From contig NZ_CP050253.1 in assembly GCF_011745665.1 (NCBI RefSeq), positions 409,418 through 473,417 of the forward strand: 64,000 bases of DNA. The letters are read 5' to 3'. The notes beneath the pieces are model-generated. The model had not been told where the DNA came from, searched no databases, and was given only the letters and a program-made list of their open reading frames with translations. Below, in pieces: positions 36,262 to 44,485 of the stretch (the first letter of the stretch is position 1; each line of letters opens with the position of its first letter). The stretch comes from Zophobihabitans entericus. Its GTDB lineage: Bacteria > Pseudomonadota > Gammaproteobacteria > Enterobacterales > Orbaceae. Both the position numbers and the translations under genes were made by a program.

Positions 36262-36287
36262 CCTTGTGTCAGTTGCATGACACAAGG
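36262..36287. promoter_or_regulatory. Inverted repeat: candidate enhancer (UAS) or terminator
   Basis: CCTTGTGTCA-N6-TGACACAAGG, a perfect 10-bp inverted repeat. It lies about 150 bases upstream of the predicted sigma-54 start (typical of enhancer sites) but also just after the regulator gene stop; there is no T run. Confidence 0.5.
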
Positions 36288-36293
36288 GTGAGT

Positions 36294-37655
36294 TTATTTG
36301 ACGGTAATATTTAACTGAGCAAGACGTTTATAGAGATAGGGGCGACTAATACGGCACTCTTCTGCTGTTTTACTGATGTTATAGTTATTTTCCTGCAGTT
36401 TCTTTTCAAGATAATGTTTTTCTACTTGTGCCAGATAATCTTCTAAATGATGTTCTGACTTGTGTACATAGTAATTATCTAAATGATCGTTTTCATTCTT
36501 CGTGGTATTTTGTGAATCACTATGTCCGGAAAGACCATTAAGTATTACTAAACGTTCAATATAATTCTTTAGTTCCCGGATATTACCTGGCCAATTATAA
36601 GTTAGCAGATATTTTGAAATATCGCCGTCGATCTCTACTCTTTTGGTATATTTCTGGTTATATCGCTGCAAAAATTGATTAGCTAAAATCAGAATATCTT
36701 TGGTACGCTCTCTTAGTGGCGGAATGTAAACTGGAATCACGTTGATACGATAGTAGAGGTCTTCTCTGAACTTACCTTGTGCGACCAGCTGTTCAAGATC
36801 ACGGTTAGAGGCAGACATCAGCCGGAAATTGACTTTAATGCTTTCGGAACTACCCAATGGGCGGAACTCCATAGTCTCAAGCACGCGCAGAAATTTAGTC
36901 TGTACAGAGAGCGGCATCTCTGAGATCTCATCTAAAAACAGCGTACCACCGTTGGTCTCTTCCAAAATCCCTTTTTTGTTGTGATCGGCACTGGTAAAAG
37001 CCCCTTTTTTGAAGCCAAACAGTTCAGATTCAAATAGATTTTCCGGAATAGTGGCACAGTTAATCGCAATAAAGTTACCATTTGCTGCTGAGCTGTGGTC
37101 ATGAGTAAATTTTGCCAGTACCTCTTTACCAACACCGGATTCGCCATAAAACAAGATACGGCTATCATAAGGTGCAATTTGTCGACACATAGAGATCAGG
37201 CGACGCATAATGTTACTTTCAGCAATAATCCCGGCGTGATCTTGCTCAATTTGCTGTTCTTGTTGCTCCAGCTGTTGCCATTTTTGTATTCCTCCCCATT
37301 GTTCTAACTCTTTTTGGGTCAGTGGTGCTGATTTGGTTAAAACTAAATGGAGCGAACCATCAGGACGTAAGATTGGAGTAGAGTTAGACTGAACCTGAAA
37401 ACCTTGGTTGGTTAATAAGGTGACTTGTGAAGGTTGTTTAGTTTCAATCGTTTGAATGGTGGCTGACGTATTATATGCACCTGATTTCACCAGGTCATAC
37501 ACATTAGCCGTCAACAGTTCTGATAATGACATACCAAGAGTCATTGCAGTAAATTCATTGGATAATAAAATATTACCCTTATCATCTGTGACAAAGAGTG
37601 TGGATGGTGTTTCATTGTCGAGATTTAATGAATCGTATAAGGCTTTCTTTTCCAT
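36294..37655 (-). CDS. Sigma-54-dependent transcriptional activator (PAS, AAA+, Fis HTH)
   Basis: A 453-residue enhancer-binding protein. Residues 1-105 form a PAS sensor (STLFVTDDKGNILLSNE). Residues ~140-375 are the AAA+ domain with Walker A GESGVGKE, GTLFLDEISEM (Walker B) and the arginine-finger region FREDLYYRINV. The C-terminal Fis-type helix-turn-helix is NNYNISKTAEECRISRPYLYKRL. The sigma-54 contact loop reads GAFTSA where most family members have GAFTGA. It is next to two minus-strand units that both carry RpoN promoters, so it very likely activates them. The signal sensed by the PAS domain is unknown. Confidence 0.93.
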   Translation of the reverse strand: MEKKALYDSLNLDNETPSTLFVTDDKGNILLSNEFTAMTLGMSLSELLTANVYDLVKSGAYNTSATIQTIETKQPSQVTLLTNQGFQVQSNSTPILRPDGSLHLVLTKSAPLTQKELEQWGGIQKWQQLEQQEQQIEQDHAGIIAESNIMRRLISMCRQIAPYDSRILFYGESGVGKEVLAKFTHDHSSAANGNFIAINCATIPENLFESELFGFKKGAFTSADHNKKGILEETNGGTLFLDEISEMPLSVQTKFLRVLETMEFRPLGSSESIKVNFRLMSASNRDLEQLVAQGKFREDLYYRINVIPVYIPPLRERTKDILILANQFLQRYNQKYTKRVEIDGDISKYLLTYNWPGNIRELKNYIERLVILNGLSGHSDSQNTTKNENDHLDNYYVHKSEHHLEDYLAQVEKHYLEKKLQENNYNISKTAEECRISRPYLYKRLAQLNITVK

Positions 37656-38135
37656 ACTTTATACCCCATTGCTTATTTAATGAGTTAGATGACTGTATGG
37701 CGAGGCGATATACGCTGGCATAATAGGTATACAAGGAGATATTTATTGCGTACTTACCTAGTTGATTAGTAATGTGACCCATCTCTAGCTGCTATTTATT
37801 TAGCATAAACGGCAGATAGATTTCATTCTTGCCAGTAATAACACCAGTACTGGTTTTGTCAGGATTACTAATTTTTGTTCGGTATTTAAGCCAATGAATA
37901 TTTTTTATTGTAATTCTATTAATGTCGCTAAACATTATTCATGTTAACTATTACCAAAATAAACAAAATTTAAATTTAATTATTGCGGGCAGTATAGCAA
38001 TAATCACAGCGTGAATGAAAGGTAATTTGGTGGAGCTGCGGTTTTGTTGGTTATTGAAGGGATTAGGCACTAAATTACTTGCATCTGGCTCACCAGAAAA
38101 CCCCATATGGGGTTTGGCAGATTCGATTTTAATAA
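37656..38135. other. 480-bp intergenic region
   Basis: Between the sigma-54 activator (its upstream side) and the end of the GntR gene. No ORF or RNA recognised; the 3' end carries the GntR terminator hairpin. Confidence 0.5.
38098..38115. terminator. Hairpin after GntR regulator
   Basis: AAACCCCATATGGGGTTT, an 18-bp perfect palindrome 21 bp beyond the stop of the minus-strand GntR gene, followed on that strand by a T run. Confidence 0.65.
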
Positions 38136-38819
38136 TTAGTCAGTGACTGCAGAAAAATTACCGATATTTTTCAGGTGTTTAATCATCTCTTTTTCGGCCA
38201 GAGTTTTATTTTGTGCTTTAACTGCTTCAAAAATGGCTTTATGAGACTCTAATGTTTTTTGGTGATAGTCAGAAATAGCAAAGAAACGAATTCTTAAATC
38301 CATAATCATGCTGTTTACCAACTCAATTGAGGCAGCCAGTAAAGCATTGTGACTTGAATTAGCCAGTGCAGTATGGAAGTCACAGTCAGCCAGAGCATCA
38401 GTCGGATCCTGAGCTAATTTATTGACATAATATTCAAGTTTAAGCAGATCTTCCATCGTCGCCCGGTCACAGGCCAGTCTGACGATCGCAACTTCAATAA
38501 TACGACGATATTCCAGAAAATCATCCAGCAGCTCAGTTTGCTGTGATAGCTGTAGTAGTGAGATCGCTTTTTGAATATAAGCCGGATCTTTCACCACTAC
38601 TTTACGGTTTCCACGCAACTCAATAATGCCTAAAAACTCCAGAATCGCTAAACTCTCTCTTAAAGAACTACGACCAACACCAAGCGTTGCCGCCAGCTCC
38701 CGCTCAGGTAATAAATCTTCGTCGAGTTTGATTTTACCTTCATTAATGGCATTGAGAATAGCCTGCATGACTAATTCGGATATTTTTGGCGCTTTATTTT
38801 CTATCTTGGCTAATTGCAT
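38136..38819 (-). CDS. GntR-family regulator, FadR/FCD type
   Basis: A 227-residue regulator. N-terminal winged helix (about 10-75) with LLPERELAATLGVGRSSLRESLAILEFLGIIELRGNRK, here spanning 37-74. The C-terminal all-helical FCD ligand domain follows, with the metal/ligand residues in EYRRIIE and DFHTALANSSHN. Members act as repressors released by organic acids such as pyruvate, lactate or gluconate. Divergent from the MFS-2-oxoacid dehydrogenase operon. Two palindromes in the shared region (38903-38917 and 39177-39187) match the TGG-N-CCA style of this family, predicting control of both itself and the operon. Confidence 0.9.
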   Translation of the reverse strand: MQLAKIENKAPKISELVMQAILNAINEGKIKLDEDLLPERELAATLGVGRSSLRESLAILEFLGIIELRGNRKVVVKDPAYIQKAISLLQLSQQTELLDDFLEYRRIIEVAIVRLACDRATMEDLLKLEYYVNKLAQDPTDALADCDFHTALANSSHNALLAASIELVNSMIMDLRIRFFAISDYHQKTLESHKAIFEAVKAQNKTLAEKEMIKHLKNIGNFSAVTD

Positions 38820-38902
38820 CTCTGTTCCAAAAATTAAACACTTTATTACGATATTTTAGCATGAATAACTATTTTTGTTCAAAATACCTGCATTAGAACA
38901 GA

Positions 38903-38917
38903 TGTTGGAAACCAACA
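38903..38917. promoter_or_regulatory. Palindrome near GntR gene, candidate autoregulatory operator
   Basis: TGTTGGAAACCAACA, 15-bp palindrome 84 bp upstream of the GntR start. Confidence 0.5.
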
Positions 38918-39106
38918 AAATTTTACTAAATTGAGTTTTCTATCGTTACATTTATTTCTCTTTTGAGTCTGAAGCAATTCATACGGGTTAGTTTTATTTT
39001 ATGTAGGACAGGACAGGCTTTATGGATAATTATGTTCATTCAAAATAACCTAATTTAAATTAAATAAAAATAAAACAATTAGTTATATTTATTTTCTACA
39101 TGCTTT

Positions 39107-39122
39107 CGTGATTGTTATCACA
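39107..39122. promoter_or_regulatory. CRP-like site upstream of the 2-oxoacid dehydrogenase operon
   Basis: CGTGATTGTTATCACA: one mismatch to TGTGA-N6-TCACA. Lies about 50 bp upstream of the start predicted from the TATAAT at 39152. Confidence 0.6.
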
Positions 39123-39176
39123 ATTATGAAATGTGCTGATTGATGTTTTTTTATAATGCGCTTAGTCTTGGTTCAT

Positions 39177-39187
39177 TGGTCAGACCA
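39177..39187. promoter_or_regulatory. GntR/FadR-type operator
   Basis: TGGTCAGACCA matches TGGT-N3-ACCA exactly. It sits 20 bp after the TATAAT box, where bound repressor would block initiation. Confidence 0.6.
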
Positions 39188-39326
39188 TGATCATGGTATG
39201 TTAGTAAAGCGTAAATTTATTCAAAATATTTTAGGAGAAAAAGCGAAGTATTAAAAGCCAGACCAATCATTATCAAATTGTAAGTGTAGTGGAGTTAACT
39301 CAATTTAAATTATAGAAGGAGTTATT

Positions 39327-40577
39327 ATGAAGCGACGTTGGTTAATGTTATTTTTGTCATGGTTAATCTTTTTTGTAGCCTTTCTCGATCGAGTCAACCT
39401 GTCTGTAGCGATGCCGTTTATTGCTGATGAATTTCAAATGACACCGGAACAAAGTGGTTTTGTTTTAGGTGCTTTCTTTATTACTTATATGTTATTCCAG
39501 ATTCCGGGTGGGATTCTTGGCGATAAAATTGGCCCGAAAAAGGTGATGACATTTGCCTTTATCTGGTGGTCTGTAATGACCGTAGCAACAGGTGTGGCGC
39601 GTAGCTTTGGTCAGTTTTATATTATCCGTTTGTTGTTTGGGATCGGAGAAGGTGTTCACCCTCCGTGCGCATTTAAACTCAATAGCAACTGGTTCCCGGA
39701 TAGAGAACGGGCAACAGCGAATGCTATTTTCACGTCGGCTAACTCAATTGGTCCTGCTGTGGCGCCGCCTATTGCAGTAGCTATTATCGCTACATGGGGA
39801 TGGCATTCAATATTCTTTATCTTTGGTGCGCTAGGCATCATCTTAGTACCTATCTGGATGTATGTTGGCCGCGATAGTCCTGAACAGGATGAAAAGATCA
39901 GTCCGGAAGAGTTGAAATACATCAAAAGCGGCCAGAAAGAGCAAACCAGTGCCGATGATGATGAAGTCGCAACAGAAAAAGTCGGGCTCTCCAGCATTTT
40001 CAAAAATCCTAATACCTGGTTACTGGCGGTCGCTTACTTCTTCTTCCTGTGTGTGTTTTACGGCTTAATGACATGGCTGCCAAGCTACTTAGTTCAGGCA
40101 CGTGGTTTTGCAATGGTCAAAATGGGTATCTTTGCTGGTCTGCCATTCCTGGCTATCGGGATTGCTCAGCCTTTAGGTGGTCTGATCTCTGACCGTTTAC
40201 TACATAGTCGACGTAAACCTCTTATCGTGGTTGCCGCTCTTGGTGCTGCTCCGCTGTTATATGGTGTTGTTGCAGCAACGACGGAAGCGGGTGCTATGGC
40301 TTCTCTTATCTGCGCCGGATTTATCTTTGGTTTAGCATTTGGTCCTTTCTTTGCGCTGCCTATGGAGTGTGTAAAACGCAAATTTGCGGGTACATCATCT
40401 GCAGTTATGAATACCGGCGGCAGTATCGGTGGGGTGATTTCACCTATTATTATCGGTTTTTTAGTCGGAACATTTGGTTATAACGCAGTGTTTATTTATA
40501 TGGTGATCGCTTTGATCCTTTGTGTTGCTGTGATCTTATTTGTTAAAGAGCCGGAAAAGGTTAAAGCCAATGCGTAG
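39327..40577 (+). CDS. MFS transporter, organic-anion (ACS) type
   Basis: A 416-residue, 12-helix permease of the anion:cation symporter branch (galactonate/hexuronate/phthalate-like). Markers: SWLIFFVAFLDRVNLSVAMP at helix 1, GGILGDKIGPKKVMTF in the helix 2-3 loop, RLLFGIGEGVHPPCA in helix 4, and NWFPDRERATANAIF. It is the first gene of the GntR-controlled operon, 86 bp before the PPC-domain gene, and probably imports the acid that is degraded by the following enzymes. AAGGAGTTATT precedes the ATG. Confidence 0.88.
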   Translation: MKRRWLMLFLSWLIFFVAFLDRVNLSVAMPFIADEFQMTPEQSGFVLGAFFITYMLFQIPGGILGDKIGPKKVMTFAFIWWSVMTVATGVARSFGQFYIIRLLFGIGEGVHPPCAFKLNSNWFPDRERATANAIFTSANSIGPAVAPPIAVAIIATWGWHSIFFIFGALGIILVPIWMYVGRDSPEQDEKISPEELKYIKSGQKEQTSADDDEVATEKVGLSSIFKNPNTWLLAVAYFFFLCVFYGLMTWLPSYLVQARGFAMVKMGIFAGLPFLAIGIAQPLGGLISDRLLHSRRKPLIVVAALGAAPLLYGVVAATTEAGAMASLICAGFIFGLAFGPFFALPMECVKRKFAGTSSAVMNTGGSIGGVISPIIIGFLVGTFGYNAVFIYMVIALILCVAVILFVKEPEKVKANA

Positions 40578-40663
40578 CAATTTGTTGGGGAACAAATCAC
40601 TACTCAAAAGTCAGATAAATGTTAATTAATCAGCTTTTAAACAGTTATTCAGAGGTGAATATC

Positions 40664-41143
40664 ATGAGTAAAACAATGCGAATTCAATCCGTTGTGGGGA
40701 GCCTTGGCAGAACCATTATTGCCCGTCTTTTACCGGGTACCGATATGCTGGAAGGGATTGAAGAAACCTGTCGCCAGCATGGGGTAAAAAATGGTGTGAT
40801 TTTATGCGCCATTGGTTCATTGAGTCAGGCAACGTTCACTTATCCAATATCTGATGCCAGTGCCAAAGTTGGCATTGTGTATTGTGACCCGATTGTTGTG
40901 CCCGGCCCCGTCGAATTTTATGGCGGGCAAGGCATCATCTGCCAGTCTGAACAAGATGAATATCTGATCCATTTTCACGCTTCTGCCAGTGACGAAAGCG
41001 CTAAAGTCTTTGGCGGACATTTTTTAGTTGGTAACACCATTTTGGCTACGCTGGATTTAATTATCAGTGAAGTTCAGGACGTCAAAATGTTGCGTCTGTT
41101 TGATGAAGAGACAGGATTTGTGCAATTTAGTCCGGAAAGATAA
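40664..41143 (+). CDS. PPC-domain (DUF296) protein
   Basis: A 159-residue cytoplasmic protein with the plant/prokaryote conserved domain. The chain has the pattern RLLPGTDMLEGIEETCRQHG, a glycine-rich strand NGVILCAIGSL, and the metal-binding His pair in YLIHFHASASD. Bacterial members are small trimers of unknown function. The start at 40664 has GAGGTG six bases before; an in-frame ATG at 40619 would add a 15-residue tail. Sandwiched between the transporter and E1-alpha genes, so a role in acid catabolism (enzyme or regulator) is likely but not defined. Confidence 0.82.
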   Translation: MSKTMRIQSVVGSLGRTIIARLLPGTDMLEGIEETCRQHGVKNGVILCAIGSLSQATFTYPISDASAKVGIVYCDPIVVPGPVEFYGGQGIICQSEQDEYLIHFHASASDESAKVFGGHFLVGNTILATLDLIISEVQDVKMLRLFDEETGFVQFSPER

Positions 41144-41204
41144 TTTATTTAATAAAATCAAATAGTTATATTTTATGAGTTATTAAGAAATAAACTCGAT
41201 AAAT

Positions 41205-41223
41205 ACTCATCATGAAGATGAGT
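41205..41223 (+). terminator. Intercistronic hairpin before E1-alpha
   Basis: ACTCATC/GATGAGT stem, 5-nt loop, then TTTT and the E1-alpha ribosome site. Possible partial attenuator. Confidence 0.4.
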
Positions 41224-41236
41224 TTTTGGAGGAAGT

Positions 41237-42235
41237 ATGGCAAGCAAAGTACGTTATTCAAAAGAGTTTTTACTCGGCTTATATCAAAAAATGATACGTG
41301 TCAGATATTTTGAAGAGAAGGCAGCAGAATGTTTCACTAAAGGCATGTTAGCTGGGAATATCCATCTGTGTATTGGTCAGGAGTCGAGTGTAATTGGCAG
41401 TTGTGCTGCACTGGAAGAAAGGGATTTCATTACATCTACCCACCGGGGACATGGACATTGTATTGGTAAAGGTGCCAAAACAGATAAAGCCATGGCTGAG
41501 TTGTTTGGTAAAAAAACAGGCTATTGCAAAGGCAAAGGCGGATCGATGCATATTGTTGATGCAGACAAAGGAATACTAGGTGCTAACGGCATTGTGGGTG
41601 CTGGTATTCCTATTGCTGCAGGTTCTGCTTTAGCATCCAAAATTATGGGAACAGATGAAGTGACCATGTGCTTTTTTGGCGATGCAGCTGCTAATCAGGG
41701 CACATTCCATGAAGCTATCAATATGGCTGCAGCCTGGAAGTTACCAGTAGTATTTTTATGTGAAAACAATGGCTATGGTGTGTCTGTTGCCATTCAGGGT
41801 GTGACTAACACCGAGACGATTGCTGTGCGGGCTAAAGCCTATGATATCCCGGGTGTCACTGTTGATGGCAGTGATGTATTAAATGTTTATGAAACTGTCA
41901 AAAAAGCGGTTGAACATGTTCGTTCCGGTAAAGGTCCTTCACTGGTTGAAGTAATGGTCTATCGCTGGCAGGGGCATTACTGTGGTGATCCGGCTTCTTA
42001 TCGACCAAAAGAATACGTTGAGAATGCACATCTGAAAGATCCTATCAAGCTGTTTAAAGACAAGCTCATTAGTACTAAGCAAGCTTCCAAAGCTGAACTC
42101 GAAAAGCTGGAACAAGAGATATTTGCAGAGATTGAACAGGCAGAAAACTTTGCCGTAAATAGTGATTATCCTGATATATCAGAAGCCTTTACCGATGTGT
42201 ACTCTAGTGACAATGAAAGGAGTGTAGCAAGATGA
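41237..42235 (+). CDS. 2-oxoacid/acetoin dehydrogenase E1 component, alpha subunit
   Basis: A 332-residue thiamine-diphosphate enzyme subunit of the AcoA/PdhA type. TPP-binding motif GDAAANQGTFHEAINMAAAW (GDG-like with Ala replaced, then NQG) and CENNGYGVS. Catalytic-loop regions are THRGHGHCIGKG and KGGSMHIVD; the C-terminal HYCGDPASYRPKEY matches the acetoin dehydrogenase/pyruvate dehydrogenase alpha family. GGAGGAAGT is its ribosome site. Overlaps the beta gene by four bases (ATGA). Whether the substrate is acetoin, pyruvate or a branched/longer 2-oxoacid cannot be told from sequence; it is most like AcoA. Confidence 0.88.
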   Translation: MASKVRYSKEFLLGLYQKMIRVRYFEEKAAECFTKGMLAGNIHLCIGQESSVIGSCAALEERDFITSTHRGHGHCIGKGAKTDKAMAELFGKKTGYCKGKGGSMHIVDADKGILGANGIVGAGIPIAAGSALASKIMGTDEVTMCFFGDAAANQGTFHEAINMAAAWKLPVVFLCENNGYGVSVAIQGVTNTETIAVRAKAYDIPGVTVDGSDVLNVYETVKKAVEHVRSGKGPSLVEVMVYRWQGHYCGDPASYRPKEYVENAHLKDPIKLFKDKLISTKQASKAELEKLEQEIFAEIEQAENFAVNSDYPDISEAFTDVYSSDNERSVAR

Positions 42236-43215
42236 GCAAATTAAGTGTGAGTAAAGCCCTCAGAGAAGGCCTCTATGAGGAAATGAAGCGTGATGAAAAC
42301 ATCATTGTGCTGGGTGAAGACATGGCGGTGATGGGTAGTGTTTTTGGTATTACTCAAGGCTTTTTAGAAGAATTTGGTCCTTTGCGTGTGATTGACACTC
42401 CAATTAGTGAGAGCGGTTTTACTGGCATGGCTGTAGGTATGGCCATGCGAGGTTTACGACCTGTGGTTGAGTGGATGTATAACGACTTTATCACTTGTTG
42501 TTTAGATCCGGTGATGAATCAGGCGGCTAAATTGCGTTATATGACTGGTGGGCAGCTTAGTATTCCGGTTGTTTTCCGTGCTCCAATGGGAGCGGGGAGA
42601 CGTAATGCGGGTCAGCATAGCCAGTGTCTGGAAGCACTCTTTACTCATATTCCCGGCTTAAAGGTGGTTTGTCCTTCAACCGCTGCAGATGCTAAGGGTT
42701 TATTAAAGGCAGCGATTCGGGATGATGATCCGGTGGTTTTTTTAGAGCATAAACTCCTGTATGCGAAAAAAGAAGAGGTACCAGACGGTGATATTGTGAT
42801 TCCACTGGGTGTGGCTGATATTAAAAGATCCGGTAAGGATGTCACGATTATTACCTGGTCGCGTCAGGTTTATTTCTCCCTCGAAGCAGCAGAACTGCTG
42901 GAAAAAGAGGGGATCTCAGTTGAGGTGCTTGATCTGCGGACACTGGTTCCACTTGACTGGGATGCGATTAAAGCCACCGTCTTAAAAACCCATAACGTGG
43001 TGATTGTGGAAGAAGGTGTGCTGCGTGGCGGTGTTGGTGCTGAGCTGTCTGCACAGATTACTGAGAAACTCTTTGATGAACTGGATGCACCGGTGGGTCG
43101 TGTGGCAGGGGCGAATGTAGTGTCACCTTTTTCACCACCTTTAGAGGATGCAGTATTCCCGCAGGTGCAGGATATTGTTGCCGGCGTTAAACAAACACTG
43201 GGTCTGGCCCGTTAA
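42232..43215 (+). CDS. 2-oxoacid/acetoin dehydrogenase E1 component, beta subunit
   Basis: A 327-residue transketolase-like subunit that completes the TPP site with E1-alpha. Motifs: VLGEDMAVMGSVFGITQG, DTPISESGFTGMAVGMAMRG, GAGRRNAGQHSQ with the catalytic His, PSTAADAKGLLKAAI and LRTLVPLDWD. Ends 10 bp before the E2 gene. Part of the coupled E1-alpha/E1-beta/E2/E3 set. Confidence 0.9.
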   Translation: MSKLSVSKALREGLYEEMKRDENIIVLGEDMAVMGSVFGITQGFLEEFGPLRVIDTPISESGFTGMAVGMAMRGLRPVVEWMYNDFITCCLDPVMNQAAKLRYMTGGQLSIPVVFRAPMGAGRRNAGQHSQCLEALFTHIPGLKVVCPSTAADAKGLLKAAIRDDDPVVFLEHKLLYAKKEEVPDGDIVIPLGVADIKRSGKDVTIITWSRQVYFSLEAAELLEKEGISVEVLDLRTLVPLDWDAIKATVLKTHNVVIVEEGVLRGGVGAELSAQITEKLFDELDAPVGRVAGANVVSPFSPPLEDAVFPQVQDIVAGVKQTLGLAR

Positions 43216-43225
43216 GGAGAAAATA

Positions 43226-44473
43226 ATGGCTTATGAAATTAAAATGCCACAACTAGGGCTCACCATGACAGAGGGAACTGTTGGACGCTGGCTTAAACGT
43301 GAAGGTGAAAGTGTCAATAAAGGTGATGTTTTAGTTGAGATTGAAACAGATAAAATCGCCACAGAAATCGAAAGTGAATTTAGTGGTACTTTATTAAAAA
43401 TTTTGCAGCAGGAAGGCGAAGAGGTGCCAGTGCAGGGTATTCTTTGTCTGATCGGTGAAGCAAATGAAAATGTTGCAGGAGTTACAGAAACCGTGGCAAC
43501 TTCTGTACCTGAAGTTGTTCAGTCTGAACCGATGATAAATACCGCCATTAAACCTGCGGTATCCGCTCCCGTTGCTAACTCTTCTGTAAATGGAAGAGTC
43601 AAAGCTTCACCACTGGCTAAGAAGATGGCTATGGATAAAGGCATCGACTTATCGGTAGTCTCTGGTTCTGGCCCGGGTGGGCGTATTGTGAAGCAGGATA
43701 TTTTAAATCATAAATCCACGAGCAGCCCGATCCCGGTCGGTGGGAATGAATCTGTATCGAAAAAAGCTGATTTTGTGGCTAATACCTCTGAACGCAGAGA
43801 AAAAATGAAATCTATGCGTAAAACAGTAGCAAGCAGAATGCTACAAAGTCATTTAGAAATTCCGGGCGTGACTCAAACAGTTAAAGTGGATGTGACTTGT
43901 CTGCTGGCGCTGAGAAAACAGCTCAATGCTGAGAGAGATGAGTCACAACGCTTTTCTATCAACGACTTTATTCTTAAAGCGACCAGTAAAGCACTCTGGC
44001 TTCATAAAGAGATGCTAATAAGCATCGATGGAGACGAGATTATCTATCACGATCACGTTAATTTAGGTATGGCTGTGAGTGTGGATAGCGGTTTGATTGT
44101 TCCTGTGATCCGTCAGGCTGAGTCACTCACGCTGGAGAGCCTTTCTGTTCAGGCTAAAGAGTTAGCGAAAAAAGCCCGGGAAGGAACATTGTCTGCTCAG
44201 GAATATCAGGGTAATACCTTTACGATTTCAAATTTAGGTATGTTTGGTATTGAATCATTTACGCCAATTATTAATCAGCCTGATGCTGCCATTCTTGGTG
44301 TTTGTGCAGTGCAGGAGGAATTAGCATTAAGTCAAAGTGATGAACTGCTCAAAAAGCAAGTGATGCGCTTATCACTGACCTTTGATCACAGGCTACTTGA
44401 TGGTGTCGTGGTGGCTAAATTCCAAAAAACACTGACTGAACTGTTAGAAAATCCAATGAATATGTTGCTATAA
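43226..44473 (+). CDS. 2-oxoacid/acetoin dehydrogenase E2 (dihydrolipoamide acyltransferase)
   Basis: A 415-residue E2. One lipoyl domain at 1-78 with the lipoylated Lys in VEIETDKIATEIE. A flexible Ala/Pro/Val linker follows, then a peripheral-subunit-binding domain (KASPLAKKMAMDKGIDL...GPGGRIVKQDIL) at about 130-170. The C-terminal catalytic domain ends in FDHRLLDGVVVAKF, which has the HxxxDG active site. The start at 43226 (MAYEIKMPQLG) has AAGGAG upstream and gives the exact lipoyl N-terminus. Passes the acyl group to CoA; E3 follows 12 bp later. Confidence 0.92.
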   Translation: MAYEIKMPQLGLTMTEGTVGRWLKREGESVNKGDVLVEIETDKIATEIESEFSGTLLKILQQEGEEVPVQGILCLIGEANENVAGVTETVATSVPEVVQSEPMINTAIKPAVSAPVANSSVNGRVKASPLAKKMAMDKGIDLSVVSGSGPGGRIVKQDILNHKSTSSPIPVGGNESVSKKADFVANTSERREKMKSMRKTVASRMLQSHLEIPGVTQTVKVDVTCLLALRKQLNAERDESQRFSINDFILKATSKALWLHKEMLISIDGDEIIYHDHVNLGMAVSVDSGLIVPVIRQAESLTLESLSVQAKELAKKAREGTLSAQEYQGNTFTISNLGMFGIESFTPIINQPDAAILGVCAVQEELALSQSDELLKKQVMRLSLTFDHRLLDGVVVAKFQKTLTELLENPMNMLL

Positions 44474-44485
44474 AAGGAGCTGAAT

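Larger units (their letters stand above)
35904..36293. other. 390-bp regulatory region upstream of NCS1 permease
   Basis: No coding potential. Contains a 16-bp palindrome (35932-35947), a sigma-54 promoter (36133-36148) and a long inverted repeat (36262-36287) that may be the activator site or the activator gene's terminator. Confidence 0.6.
38820..39326. other. 507-bp divergent control region of the 2-oxoacid dehydrogenase operon
   Basis: Non-coding. It holds a GntR-type palindrome near the regulator, a CRP-like site, a TATAAT box (39152-39157) and a second GntR-type palindrome just after the predicted start. Confidence 0.6.
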
